DNA from: Holophagales bacterium | GTDB taxonomy: Bacteria; Acidobacteriota; Thermoanaerobaculia; Multivoradales; JAGPDF01 | NCBI GenBank assembly: GCA_016699405.1 | Contig: CP064972.1 | Location: 2,077,501-2,141,500, forward strand | Length of the DNA stretch: 64,000 nt | Direction: 5' to 3' | Shown here: positions 26,073 through 34,866 of the stretch, in pieces | How positions within the stretch are numbered: the stretch's first letter is position 1 | Layout of the letters: every line of letters starts with the position of its first letter | The notes under the pieces: model-generated | What the model was told of the DNA's origin: nothing | The model's input: only the letters and a program-made list of their open reading frames with translations | The model's database searches: none | Made by a program: the position numbers and the translations under genes

Positions 26073-27457
26073 TCCTGGCGAGCCCTCCAGGCCTTCGGCG
26101 AGAGGAACGCGGCGAGCCCGCGCCAGATCAGTCCGAGATCGCCTGCGGTCGTCCGGCGAGCGGCATAGAGCGCGGCCGACATCGCTTCCTGGTCGCGGTC
26201 GAGGGGGCCCCCGGCGGCGAGCGCTTCGCTCTGCGCTAGTCCGAAGGCGCCGACCGGAGCTTCGAGCCAACCATGACGGAGCGCCGGCTCGAGCTCGGCC
26301 GCGCGTGCGGGTTCGAGCGGCGGATTGCCCACCAGGGCGATCCTCCCGGCCGCCGCGTCGAGCAGCCAGCCGAGGCGACGCAGCAGCAGCCGGGAGGAGT
26401 TGAGCTCGGTGCCGCGCGTCAGCTGCCGCTCCGGCGCGCCGGCGACGGAGAGTCGCGTGCGTTCGCCGAAGACCTCGCGGCGGAGAACCCGCGGCCGCCG
26501 CGCGGCGAGCCACGCGACGAGCATCAAGGGCGACAGCGGAACGGTCAGCACCATCGCGCCGAGCCGATGGAGGAGGCGCCGGAACCGGCCGCCGAGCAGC
26601 GGCTTGTCGAGGTCGGCGAGCAGCAGCTCGTCGTCGATGGCGGCCACCGAGCCGTTCGCGGTGTTGACGATCAGCGGTCCGTCGAGGACGAGCTCGCTGC
26701 CGGCGAGAAGGCGGCCGACGTAGGTGCGCGGCAGGACGACGCACCGGGAGAGGGCCGTCTCGTCGTCGATCAGACAACGCGGGCCGATCGCCACACCGGG
26801 ACCGAGCTCGGCGCGATCGGAGACGCGCGCGTGGTCGCCGACCAGCACCGGCGGTGCGACGACGGCGGCGAGGGAGAGGCGGCTGCCGCGCGAGATGCGG
26901 ATTCCGGGGGCGACCTCGAACCCCGGCAGGACGAACCCGGCCGGATCGTCGAGCAGCGCGAGTTGCACCTCGAGGAAGCGGCGCGGGTCGCGGAGGCGAC
27001 GGTCGGGAAGCGACTGCTTGGCCCGGCCCGTGGCGCCTTGGCGCACGAGAAGCCAGCCCTGATCGTCCTCCCAGTCTTCGCTCGGCGGCTCGCGGCGACC
27101 CCGTTCGCCGGCGAGCGGCGGCACCAGCGCGTCGGCGGCGAGCAGGAAGAGGTCGTCATCGTCGCGGAAGGCGGCCGGCAGTCGTTCGAGCTGGGCGGCG
27201 AGCTCGAGGTCGCGCGGCAGGGCGACGACGTCGACCTCCAGCCCCCAGGCCTGCCCGGTATGGACGAAGGCACGCACCATCTCGGGGCGGCTGTCGCAGA
27301 GCACCGCGACGCGCGTCGCGCCGAGCGAGCTCGCGAGCTCGAGCTGATAGTCGACGAGCGGCTTGCCGAGCAGCGGCAGCAGCGGGAAGGGGCGGCGCCG
27401 CAGCAGCGGCAGCATCGCCGGCGACGGCGAGGCGGACGGGATCACCAGGGTGGTCAT
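26069..27457 (-). CDS. Fusion: nucleotidyltransferase-like, beta-helix, sugar-transferase-like
   Basis: A 462-residue protein with three parts. Residues 1-120 resemble an NDP-sugar pyrophosphorylase core (LPLLGKPLVDYQLELASSLGATRVAVL), but the usual GGxGTR loop is replaced by SPSPAMLPLLRRRP. Residues about 185-275 are left-handed beta-helix-like (GIRISRGS, VLVGDHARVSD, GVAIGPRCLIDD). Residues about 280-462 contain a membrane helix and a segment ending in GRIALVGNPPLEP, like the priming sugar-transferase family (RMSIVGPRPxxP) but without its KFRTM motif. It is the last gene of the left polysaccharide arm. Activity is uncertain. Confidence 0.65.
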   Translation of the reverse strand: MTTLVIPSASPSPAMLPLLRRRPFPLLPLLGKPLVDYQLELASSLGATRVAVLCDSRPEMVRAFVHTGQAWGLEVDVVALPRDLELAAQLERLPAAFRDDDDLFLLAADALVPPLAGERGRREPPSEDWEDDQGWLLVRQGATGRAKQSLPDRRLRDPRRFLEVQLALLDDPAGFVLPGFEVAPGIRISRGSRLSLAAVVAPPVLVGDHARVSDRAELGPGVAIGPRCLIDDETALSRCVVLPRTYVGRLLAGSELVLDGPLIVNTANGSVAAIDDELLLADLDKPLLGGRFRRLLHRLGAMVLTVPLSPLMLVAWLAARRPRVLRREVFGERTRLSVAGAPERQLTRGTELNSSRLLLRRLGWLLDAAAGRIALVGNPPLEPARAAELEPALRHGWLEAPVGAFGLAQSEALAAGGPLDRDQEAMSAALYAARRTTAGDLGLIWRGLAAFLSPKAWRARQD

Positions 27458-27461
27458 GCCG

Positions 27462-28226
27462 TCACCTCGCCGCGTTTCCGGAGAGTCCTCGGTGCAGACG
27501 GCGGATGCGGAAGAGGTCCCGCAGCATCCGCCAGGAGTCGCGGATCGGCTTGACCTTGGTGCCCGGCGCGTCGACCCAGCGGACGCCGATCTCGGCGACC
27601 CGGTAGCCGAGCCGCCGGGCGAGGTAGAGATGCTCGACGTCGAACGAGAAGCCCGGCATGCGCTGCAGGGAGGCCAGCCGGTGCGCCACCTCGCGGCGAT
27701 AGCACTTGAAGCCGCACTGGCTGTCGCGAATCCCCGGGACGGCGAGCGTGCGCACCAGGGTCGCGAAGACGCCTCCCATCAGGCGCCGATGGAACGGCTG
27801 CGGCTCGACGTCGCTCGTCGGCAGCCGGCGCGAGCCGATCGCGATGTCGGCGCCGGCATCGAGGGCCGCCAGGAGCTTCTCGACCTCTTCGATCGGCGTC
27901 GACAGATCGGCGTCGCTGAACAGCACGTGCTCGCCGCGCGCGAGCTCGAGGCCGCGCCGCACCGCTTCGCCCTTGCCGCGATTGCGGCCGTCGGTGACGA
28001 TGCGCGAGGTCTCCTGCTCCTTCATCACCTGGCCGAGGATGTCGATCGTCTTGACCACCTCGAGCGTCAGGTCGCGCGAGCCGTCGTCGACGACGATCAC
28101 CTCGCCGGCGGCGTGCCAGTGCTGGAGGAAGTCCTTGACCCGCACCAGGGTGTCGGCGATGCGCGCCTCCTCGTTGTAGGCGGGAATCACCACCGAAAGG
28201 CGAGGTGACGGGGTGGGAGAGCTCAA
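27462..28226 (-). CDS. Dolichyl-phosphate-glucose/mannose synthase-like GT2
   Basis: A 254-residue glycosyltransferase family 2 enzyme. The TTG at 28226 overlaps the stop of the upstream gene (TTGA). Motifs run from SVVIPAYNEEARI, through VIVVDDGSRDLT, to LFSDADLSTP (the DxD-type metal site) and DSQCGFKCYRR. It has no long membrane domain, so it resembles Alg5/DPM1-type enzymes that put a sugar on polyprenyl phosphate for later use by membrane glycosyltransferases such as the GT39-type protein at 33175-34866. Confidence 0.85.
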   Translation of the reverse strand: MSSPTPSPRLSVVIPAYNEEARIADTLVRVKDFLQHWHAAGEVIVVDDGSRDLTLEVVKTIDILGQVMKEQETSRIVTDGRNRGKGEAVRRGLELARGEHVLFSDADLSTPIEEVEKLLAALDAGADIAIGSRRLPTSDVEPQPFHRRLMGGVFATLVRTLAVPGIRDSQCGFKCYRREVAHRLASLQRMPGFSFDVEHLYLARRLGYRVAEIGVRWVDAPGTKVKPIRDSWRMLRDLFRIRRLHRGLSGNAAR

Positions 28227-28999
28227 TACGCGCCCCTCCCGAGCAGAACCGCCGGCACTGTCTTGGCCAGGATCCATAGGTCCCTCCAGAACGACCGCGT
28301 CTCGATGTACTGGACGTCGAGACGGACCTGCCCGTCGAACGGAATGTTGCTGCGTCCCGACACCTGCCAGATGCAGGTCAGGCCGGGTTCGGCGTCGAGG
28401 CGGCGCCGCTCGGCCGGGGTGTACTGCACGACCTCGGAAGGCACCGGCGGCCGCGGGCCGACGATCGACATCTCGCCGCGCAGGACGTTGAGCAGCTGCG
28501 GCAGCTCGTCGAGCGAGGTGCGGCGCAGCAGGCGGCCGACGCGGGTCACCCGCGGGTCGTGTTTCATCTTGAAGATCACGCCGCCGGCCTCGTTGTGCTT
28601 CTCGAGCTCGGCCTTGCGCCGCTCGGCGTCGACGTACATGGTGCGGAACTTGTAGAGGCGGAAGAGGCGGCCGCGCCGCCCGACGCGCGTCTGGGTGAAG
28701 AAGACCGGCCCCGGCGAGTCGAACCGGACGGCGATCGCCAGCGCCGTCCACACCGGGGCCGAGAGCGCCAGCATCGCACCGCCGACGAGGAGGTCGAAGA
28801 CCCGCTTGACGAGCCGCGAGCCGCCGACCACGCTGCTCCACGCCCAGCGCTTCGTCGCCAGGCGCAGGCGCTGCACGCCGCGCGCCGAGCCGAGCAGGGT
28901 TTCCCAGCGACGGACGAGGTCCGCCTCGGCGGCGGCGTCGATCCGCTCGCGGCGACCGACCTCGGGCGCCGGGACCTGGGACGCGTTGTCGGTTTCCAT
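28223..28999 (-). CDS. Polyprenyl-phosphate sugar-phosphate transferase (priming enzyme)
   Basis: A 258-residue member of the bacterial sugar-transferase family (short, WcaJ/EpsL C-terminal domain type). Residues about 60-90 hold VKRVFDLLVGGAMLALSAPVW (re-entrant membrane helix). GPVFFTQTRVGRRGRLFRLYKFRTM, LDELPQLLNVLRGEMSIVGPRPPVP and DAEPGLTCIWQVSGRS complete the family. It would transfer the first sugar phosphate from a UDP-sugar to undecaprenyl phosphate and so start repeat-unit assembly. It lies between the GT2 and the export lipoprotein genes. Confidence 0.9.
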   Translation of the reverse strand: METDNASQVPAPEVGRRERIDAAAEADLVRRWETLLGSARGVQRLRLATKRWAWSSVVGGSRLVKRVFDLLVGGAMLALSAPVWTALAIAVRFDSPGPVFFTQTRVGRRGRLFRLYKFRTMYVDAERRKAELEKHNEAGGVIFKMKHDPRVTRVGRLLRRTSLDELPQLLNVLRGEMSIVGPRPPVPSEVVQYTPAERRRLDAEPGLTCIWQVSGRSNIPFDGQVRLDVQYIETRSFWRDLWILAKTVPAVLLGRGAY

Positions 29000-29007
29000 G
29001 GTCGTCC

Positions 29008-30114
29008 TCAGAACGAGCGCCCCAGCTGAACTGCCAGGAGCCCGGGCATGATCTGGTTGAATACCTCGGCCACCGAGGCGAGGCGCGAGCGCGGCACGTA
29101 GACGACATCGCCCACCGCGAGCTCCGGGTCGGCGAGCTTGCCGCCGATGATCGACTTGACGTCGACCGGGATGAGCTCCTTCCTGCCGTACTGTCCGCGC
29201 AGGATCGCCACGTCGCCGAGCCGCGCGGTGGGACGGAAGCCGCCGGACTCGGCGACTGCCTGCAGCAGGGTCACCCGACCGCGGAATCCGTAGGAGCGCG
29301 GCTTGAAGACCTCGCCGAGCACGTAGACCTCCTGGGCGAGGGCCGACGGCAGGTAGATGTAGTCGCCGTCTTCGAGGCGCACGTCCTGGGTGGTGTCGCC
29401 GCGATGGATGAGCGCCTCGAAGTCGACGGGCACGACCTTGCCGCGGCGGACGAGGTAGGAGTTCTGCAGGTCGGCCACCTCGATCGTCGAGCCCTCGTAC
29501 TGGCCCGAGGCGAGGCCCTGGGCCTCGGCCACGGCGGTGATGATCGTCACCGGGCCGTTGATCGGGTAGACCCCCGGGCGCACCACCTTGCCGAGGATCG
29601 CGTACTGCGCGTCGCGCGCCTTCTTGAGCACGACGGTGACCTGCGGATGGCGCAGGTACTTCTTGAGCCCCTCCTCGATCGTCGTTCGCAGCTCGTCGGT
29701 CGAGATCCCGGCCGCCTGGAGGTCGCCGAGGTAGGTGTAGCTGATCCTGCCGTCCGGGCGGACCGGGAGCTCCTTGCGCAGGTCCTCGTGGCCGACCACC
29801 ATGATGTCGACGACGTCGCTCGGCCAGAGCAGGTAGATCCCCGGCCCGGCGCCGCGCGCCGCCTCGATCGACTCCCACTGCGGCAGCACCGGACCGGTGA
29901 GGCGCGGCGGGGCGGGGATGGCCGCGGGCGGCGCTTTCTCCGCCGGGATCGTCCCGGCCGCAGCCGATTCCGGCGGTGTCGCAGGGGGCGCGGGTGTCGC
30001 GGCGGCGTGGGGTCGGGTGGGGGTCGTCGCCGGTGGCGGAGCGGCGGCGCAGCCGCCGAGAAGAAGGGCGGATCCGACGGTGAGGGCTCCGCGCCAGCGG
30101 CAGCGTGCGGTCAT
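29008..30114 (-). CDS. Polysaccharide export outer-membrane lipoprotein (Wza/OPX)
   Basis: A 368-residue lipoprotein with lipobox LLLGGC near residue 22, followed by a Pro/Ala/Thr linker. The Poly_export domain begins near 90 (WPSDVVDIMVVGHEDLRKELPVRPDGRISY). Two SLBB-type repeats follow (YAILGKVVRPGVYPINGPVTII and VYVLGEVFKPRSYGFRGRVTLL). It forms the outer-membrane export channel with the Wzc-like partner upstream, and the two genes overlap as ATGA. The C-terminus (LLAVQLGRSF) is short. Confidence 0.92.
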   Translation of the reverse strand: MTARCRWRGALTVGSALLLGGCAAAPPPATTPTRPHAAATPAPPATPPESAAAGTIPAEKAPPAAIPAPPRLTGPVLPQWESIEAARGAGPGIYLLWPSDVVDIMVVGHEDLRKELPVRPDGRISYTYLGDLQAAGISTDELRTTIEEGLKKYLRHPQVTVVLKKARDAQYAILGKVVRPGVYPINGPVTIITAVAEAQGLASGQYEGSTIEVADLQNSYLVRRGKVVPVDFEALIHRGDTTQDVRLEDGDYIYLPSALAQEVYVLGEVFKPRSYGFRGRVTLLQAVAESGGFRPTARLGDVAILRGQYGRKELIPVDVKSIIGGKLADPELAVGDVVYVPRSRLASVAEVFNQIMPGLLAVQLGRSF

Positions 30115-32366
30115 CGGCGACCTCCCGGTTCGCCGAGCGGGCTCGGACGTGGCGCGAAGCGATGGAGGTAGGCGGTCTGGACGCGGTTGAGGATCGTGCC
30201 GATCACGGGAGTCCGTGTCGTGCCCAGGCGGGCGAGCGCCTCGCGATGCGCGGCACGCGGCTCGCCATGCGCCTCGGCGACGAAGAGGATGCCGTCGACG
30301 AGCGGTGCGGCGAGCAGCGCCTCGGTTCCGGCGAGCACCGGAGGGCCGTCGAGCAGGACGAGCGGGAAGCGCGCCGCCAGCGCGGCGAGAACCTGCGCCG
30401 CGGCCGGTCCGGCGAAGAGCTCGTGCGCCGGTTGCCGGCGCTCGTCGACCGTCAGGAACCAGGGGCCGCCGTTCACCGGCCGCTGCAGCGCCGCGACCGC
30501 GTCGACCTCGCCGCGTAGCGCGGCGACGAGCCCCGGCGCCTGGACGTCGAGCCCGAGGCGCGGGGCGAGCGGCCCGAGACTGGGCTTGCGCGGGCTGGCG
30601 TCGACGACGCAGACGTCGAGCCCGCGCTGTGCGGCGGCGAACGCGAGGTTCAGCGCCACGGTGGTGCGACCCTCGAGATGGCTCGCCCCCGAGAGCAGCA
30701 GCGTCCAGTTCCCCTTCTCCGGGCGGCGCAGGAGCACCTGGGTCAGCAGCTCGCGGAATGCCTCCGACCCGGGTGCTCCTGCGGTGGTGACGACGAGGGG
30801 CAGTTGCTGTGCGGCCAGCTCCGGGATCTCGCCGAGCGGCACGGTGCCGAGGGCGCGCTCGACCTCGCTCGACGCCTTGAGGCGGGAGTCGAGCAGCTCG
30901 CGACCGAGCGCCACGGCGACGCCCAGCGCCACGCCGAGCAGCAGGCCGAGGGCGACGATGAGCTTCGCCTTGCCGGGCACCGGGTCGTCGGGGAGGCGAG
31001 CCTCCTGCATGATCGAGAAGTTGGCCGCCGTCGAGTCGCGGATGATCCGCACCTCCTCGACGCGCGCGGCGAGCGTCTTCTCGACCTCCGAGAGGGTGTC
31101 GAGATCCTGCTGCAGCCGGGCGAGCTGGGCTTCGACCTCGGGGAGCTGGAGGAGCTCGGCGCGGAAGCGGTCGCGCACCGCCGCATAGCCGGCGGCGCGC
31201 GCCTCGCGCGAGGCGGCCTCGACGGTGCGCTCGACCAGTGCCTGTTCGAGCACCGAGAGCACGGGATTGCGCGACACCGTCTTCTCGTAGAGCTGCTCTT
31301 CGAGCCCCTGCCGTGCCAGCTCCTCGACGCGGGCGATGTCGTCGCGCAGCTCGAGGACCTGGGCGCTCTCCTCGGTGTAGACCGAGAGCAGGTCGGCGAG
31401 ACGCGTCTGCAGCTCGAGCAGGCGCACCTGCACCGGCTTCTTGACGTAGGTCGAGGCCACCACGGTGCCCGACTGCTTGGCGAGCTCGTCGCGGGTCGTG
31501 CGCATCGCGTCGGCGGCCATGCCGGCGTCGAGGCGCTCCTTCTCGGCGAGGGATTCGAACTCGGAGAGCTTCTCGATCAACCGGCCCGCCTGCTCGGAGA
31601 GCTTGACGACGCCGTTCTTCTCCTTGAAGGCGACCAGCTGCTGCTCGAGCGCCCCGGTGCGGGCGCGCGTCTCGGCGAGCTGCGTCGAGAGGTAGTCGTA
31701 GGCCTGGATCGCCTCGAGCTTCTGTAGCCGGTCGACGTTGGCGACGAAGGCGCGACCGAGCGTGTTGGCGATCTCCACCGCCTGTTGCCGATCCGGCCAG
31801 GTGACGAGGATCTCGACGAGATCGGTGTCCTTCGGGTTCTCCACGCGGATGCGCTGCGAGAGGGCGGCGGGCTCGACGCCGAGCTTGAGGCCGTCGATGA
31901 CCGCCCGCAGGTTCTCGTTGACCTTGACCAGCCGCAGGACGGTCGGCATCGAGTAGACCTGCAGCTTGACGATCGGCGTGTTCGAGGTGACGAGGAACTC
32001 CTTCTGCTCGCGCTTGCGGAGGATCGTCACCCAGACCTGCCATTCGCGCGTGCGGGTCAGCAGCGCCACGGCGACGGCGGCGAAGGCGACGAGGCCGGCG
32101 ATCGCCGCGACCTGCAGACGGCGACGCCAGATCCCGAGCAGGAGCAGGCGCGGATCGAACGGCAACCCGGCGCTGGCCTCCTCGCGATTGCCGCCGGTCT
32201 CGACGACCACTTGCGGCAGCATGGGTGGCAGCAATGGCGACGGCGGCGACGGTGACTCGGCCGGTGGCGGCAGCAGCGGCGGCGGCGTCACGCCGGAAGG
32301 TGCGCCCGACGGCAAGTCGTCGATCAGGTCGCGGACTCGCAAGCCCTCGGGTGGTCGCTCGGTCAT
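30111..32366 (-). CDS. Wzz/Wzc-type co-polymerase with degenerate kinase domain
   Basis: A 751-residue inner-membrane protein. A Pro-rich N-terminus (1-55) is followed by a first membrane helix (about 83-103), a periplasmic Wzz domain with long coiled coils (about 110-475) and a second helix (about 490-512). The cytoplasmic BY-kinase-like P-loop domain starts near 545. Its Walker A reads SHLEGRTTVALN, so R567 stands where the catalytic Lys is expected. Walker A' is VVDASPRKP and the B motif is LVLLDGPPVL. There is no C-terminal Tyr cluster. It should set chain length, but autokinase activity is doubtful. Confidence 0.88.
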   Translation of the reverse strand: MTERPPEGLRVRDLIDDLPSGAPSGVTPPPLLPPPAESPSPPSPLLPPMLPQVVVETGGNREEASAGLPFDPRLLLLGIWRRRLQVAAIAGLVAFAAVAVALLTRTREWQVWVTILRKREQKEFLVTSNTPIVKLQVYSMPTVLRLVKVNENLRAVIDGLKLGVEPAALSQRIRVENPKDTDLVEILVTWPDRQQAVEIANTLGRAFVANVDRLQKLEAIQAYDYLSTQLAETRARTGALEQQLVAFKEKNGVVKLSEQAGRLIEKLSEFESLAEKERLDAGMAADAMRTTRDELAKQSGTVVASTYVKKPVQVRLLELQTRLADLLSVYTEESAQVLELRDDIARVEELARQGLEEQLYEKTVSRNPVLSVLEQALVERTVEAASREARAAGYAAVRDRFRAELLQLPEVEAQLARLQQDLDTLSEVEKTLAARVEEVRIIRDSTAANFSIMQEARLPDDPVPGKAKLIVALGLLLGVALGVAVALGRELLDSRLKASSEVERALGTVPLGEIPELAAQQLPLVVTTAGAPGSEAFRELLTQVLLRRPEKGNWTLLLSGASHLEGRTTVALNLAFAAAQRGLDVCVVDASPRKPSLGPLAPRLGLDVQAPGLVAALRGEVDAVAALQRPVNGGPWFLTVDERRQPAHELFAGPAAAQVLAALAARFPLVLLDGPPVLAGTEALLAAPLVDGILFVAEAHGEPRAAHREALARLGTTRTPVIGTILNRVQTAYLHRFAPRPSPLGEPGGRR

Positions 32367-33178
32367 CCGCTCACCCCACGCTGGCGTTCGAGGTCGGCGA
32401 CGACCGCGTCGACATCGGCGGCGCCGACGTCGTTCGCCCCACGGCGGGCCGCGAGGGCCATGGCGAGGCGGGCCAGGCGATTGATCTCGCGCGGCACGCC
32501 GTGCGAGGCGGCGGCGAGACCGTCCACCGCCTCCCTGGCAAAGAGCCGACCATCGGGGTGACCGGCGGCGCGCAACCGGAAAGCGAGGTAGTCGCCGGTC
32601 TCTGTGGTCGGCAGCGCGCGCAGATGGAAACGCAGCCCGGCGCGCTGGTCGAGCTGCGGCAGGGCGAGGACCTTCTGCCGCAGCTCCGGCTGCCCGACCA
32701 GGACGAGCTTGAGCTCGGGCCGCCCGTCGTCGAGGTTGGCCAGGGCGCGCAGTCCCACCAGCGCGGCGTGATCGAGCTCCTGGGCCTCGTCGAAGAGCAG
32801 CACCACCGGCGCCTCCCGCGCGGCGAGCAGACGGCGCAGGCGGACGACGAGGTCGTGCTCGCTCGCGCCGGCCGGCAGCTCGCCGGCGCCGAGTTGCAGG
32901 AGCGCATCGCGCAGCAAGTCAGCGAAAGGATAGTGGCTCGAGGTGATCTCGGCGACGCGGCGTTGGTTGGCCGAGCGGGCGGCGAAAACGCCGCGGGTGA
33001 GCGACTTGCCGCAGCCGATCTCGCCGGTGAGCAGGCCGAGCTGGGTGCCGCCCTCGCGCGCCAGGTACTCGAGCCGCGCGAGCGCCTCGCTGTGATCGGC
33101 GGACGGGTAGAAGAACGCGGCGTCGGCTGCGCTCTCGAACGGCGCCCGCGCGAGGTGCCAGCTCGGCGGAAAGATCAT
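32363..33178 (-). CDS. ExeA-like AAA ATPase of the polysaccharide locus
   Basis: A 271-residue ATPase. The start FFYPSADHSEALARLEYL is the typical ExeA/GspA N-terminus, Walker A is GEIGCGKS and Walker B is VVLLFDEAQ. The sensor region is LVLVGQPELRQKVL, and a C-terminal winged region follows (VPREINRLARLAMALA). Such ATPases recur next to Wzc genes in exopolysaccharide/PEP-CTERM clusters (PrsB-like), with no known biochemical role. Stop and start overlap with both neighbours (ATGA on each side). No exosortase gene is seen in the window. Confidence 0.82.
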   Translation of the reverse strand: MIFPPSWHLARAPFESAADAAFFYPSADHSEALARLEYLAREGGTQLGLLTGEIGCGKSLTRGVFAARSANQRRVAEITSSHYPFADLLRDALLQLGAGELPAGASEHDLVVRLRRLLAAREAPVVLLFDEAQELDHAALVGLRALANLDDGRPELKLVLVGQPELRQKVLALPQLDQRAGLRFHLRALPTTETGDYLAFRLRAAGHPDGRLFAREAVDGLAAASHGVPREINRLARLAMALAARRGANDVGAADVDAVVADLERQRGVSG

Positions 33179-34866
33179 CGCGGTGCCCCCGGTGCGGCGA
33201 GCGGGCGCACGAAGACGCGGATCGGCAGCGAACGACCGGCGGACCGCTCGACCTCGGCGGTGATCTCGCGCTGGTGGGCGGCGAGCCAGTCGACGACCGC
33301 GGGCGGCGTCGCTCCCCCGTAGAGGTCGGCGCGATCGGTGGTCACGAAGGCGGCGAAGCGCGGGTCGGCGGCCAACGCGAGCTGCTCTTCGACCCCGCGC
33401 GCCTCGTAGGGCGTCGCCCAGTAGCGACCGCTGCGGAAGAGAAGGAACTGGAATGCCGGCAGCTCGGGTGCCAGGAATGCGGCGTCGGTCGGCGTGCGCT
33501 CGGCAAGGTACGGGGCGATCGCCGCTGCGGCTTCCCGGTAGCCGGTGCGATGGCCGAGGCATTCGCGCTGCACGGTGAGCGTCGAGCCGGCCACCGCGGC
33601 AAGCGTCATCGCCCCGACCAGGGTCGGAAACGCGAGCCGGCGCCGCGAGGCGCCGCCGCCGAACGCCAGCAGGAGCGCGCTCGCGGCGAGCGTCAGGGCG
33701 ACGGCGGCGGCCATCGTCCGCGAGGGGAAGAGCGGCGTCGCGGCGAGCTGCCAGGCGGCGAGCGGTAGGAGCGCCGCCGCGGTGAGAGCGGCCGCCGCGC
33801 CCGGGCGGACCCGCTCCGGGCGTCTCAGCAGCGTCGCCGCGCCGATGCCGGCGAGCGCTGCCAGGCCGGGCAGCAGCGGGAACGAGTACTGGCGGAGCTT
33901 GACGCCCATGAACGAGACGAGCAGCAGCTCGCCCGCCAGGGCGCCCCACAGCACGAGCTGCGGCAGGGAGCGCTCCTCCGTCTCGGCCGCCTCGGTGCGC
34001 TGGGTGAGCGCCACGACGGCGAGCGGCCAGGCCATGAAGCAGGTCTGCAGCGTCGCTCGCAGATAGAAGCTCCAGGGCTGGTGCCAATAGGCGGCGAACT
34101 CCTGGCCGGAGGCGCGGCCGAAGAGCGAGAAGATGAAGTACTGCTCGATCCAGTGCGGCATCGTCGCCGGCGAGAGCAGGGCGACGAGGAAGAGGTGGGC
34201 TCCGCCCACCAGCACGAAGGCACCGGCGGCGAGCACCAGGCGCCCCCAGGGTGCGGGCGCGAAGCGCCGGCGACTGCAGAGCAGGGCGAGGACGACCGGG
34301 GCGATGTAGAGACCGACCAGCCAGAGCTTGACGAGAAAGCCGCAACCCCAGAGTGCGCCGGCGATCCAGGCGAGGCCGCTGCGATCGTCCTCGAGAGCGC
34401 GCACGGCGGCCCAGGTCCCCGCGAGGCCGAAGGCGACGAGGATCCCTTCCCCCATGACCACCCGCGAGGCGTAGACCAGCGGCGGCAGGAGGAGCATCGC
34501 GATCGTCGCGCTCCAGCCGGCGGCAGCGCCGAAGCGACGCCGCACGAGCAGCCCGGCGAGCGCGGCGGCGACGAATCCGGCGAGCGCCGGGACGCTGCGC
34601 AGCGCCCACCCGGTCGGTCCGGCGAGCGCGACCGGAACGGCGAGCAGTGCCGGGAAGAGGAACGGTTTGTTGTCGGGGGCCGAGAGCGGCTCGCGGCCGA
34701 GGTTGAGCCACTGCTCGAGCCCGCCTTCGAGGAGGTTGCGGGCGTAGGTGCCGTAGTAGCCCTCGTCGCCGCCGACGAGGTCGGGCCAGCCGAGGCGGAC
34801 CAGGCGGAGCCCGGCCGCGACGGCGAGTAGCAGGACGACGACGGCGACCCCCGCGTGCCGACGCAT
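33175..34866 (-). CDS. GT39/ArnT-like membrane glycosyltransferase
   Basis: A 563-residue protein with about 11-12 helices. The first periplasmic loop has the acidic motif of GT-C enzymes (GWPDLVGGDEGYYGTYARNLL), matching ArnT/PMT-family enzymes that use polyprenyl-phosphate sugars. The C-terminal ~120 residues form a soluble periplasmic domain. The GT2 at 27462 could make its lipid-linked donor. It overlaps both neighbours by a few bases and belongs to the left arm. Confidence 0.78.
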   Translation of the reverse strand: MRRHAGVAVVVLLLAVAAGLRLVRLGWPDLVGGDEGYYGTYARNLLEGGLEQWLNLGREPLSAPDNKPFLFPALLAVPVALAGPTGWALRSVPALAGFVAAALAGLLVRRRFGAAAGWSATIAMLLLPPLVYASRVVMGEGILVAFGLAGTWAAVRALEDDRSGLAWIAGALWGCGFLVKLWLVGLYIAPVVLALLCSRRRFAPAPWGRLVLAAGAFVLVGGAHLFLVALLSPATMPHWIEQYFIFSLFGRASGQEFAAYWHQPWSFYLRATLQTCFMAWPLAVVALTQRTEAAETEERSLPQLVLWGALAGELLLVSFMGVKLRQYSFPLLPGLAALAGIGAATLLRRPERVRPGAAAALTAAALLPLAAWQLAATPLFPSRTMAAAVALTLAASALLLAFGGGASRRRLAFPTLVGAMTLAAVAGSTLTVQRECLGHRTGYREAAAAIAPYLAERTPTDAAFLAPELPAFQFLLFRSGRYWATPYEARGVEEQLALAADPRFAAFVTTDRADLYGGATPPAVVDWLAAHQREITAEVERSAGRSLPIRVFVRPLAAPGAPR

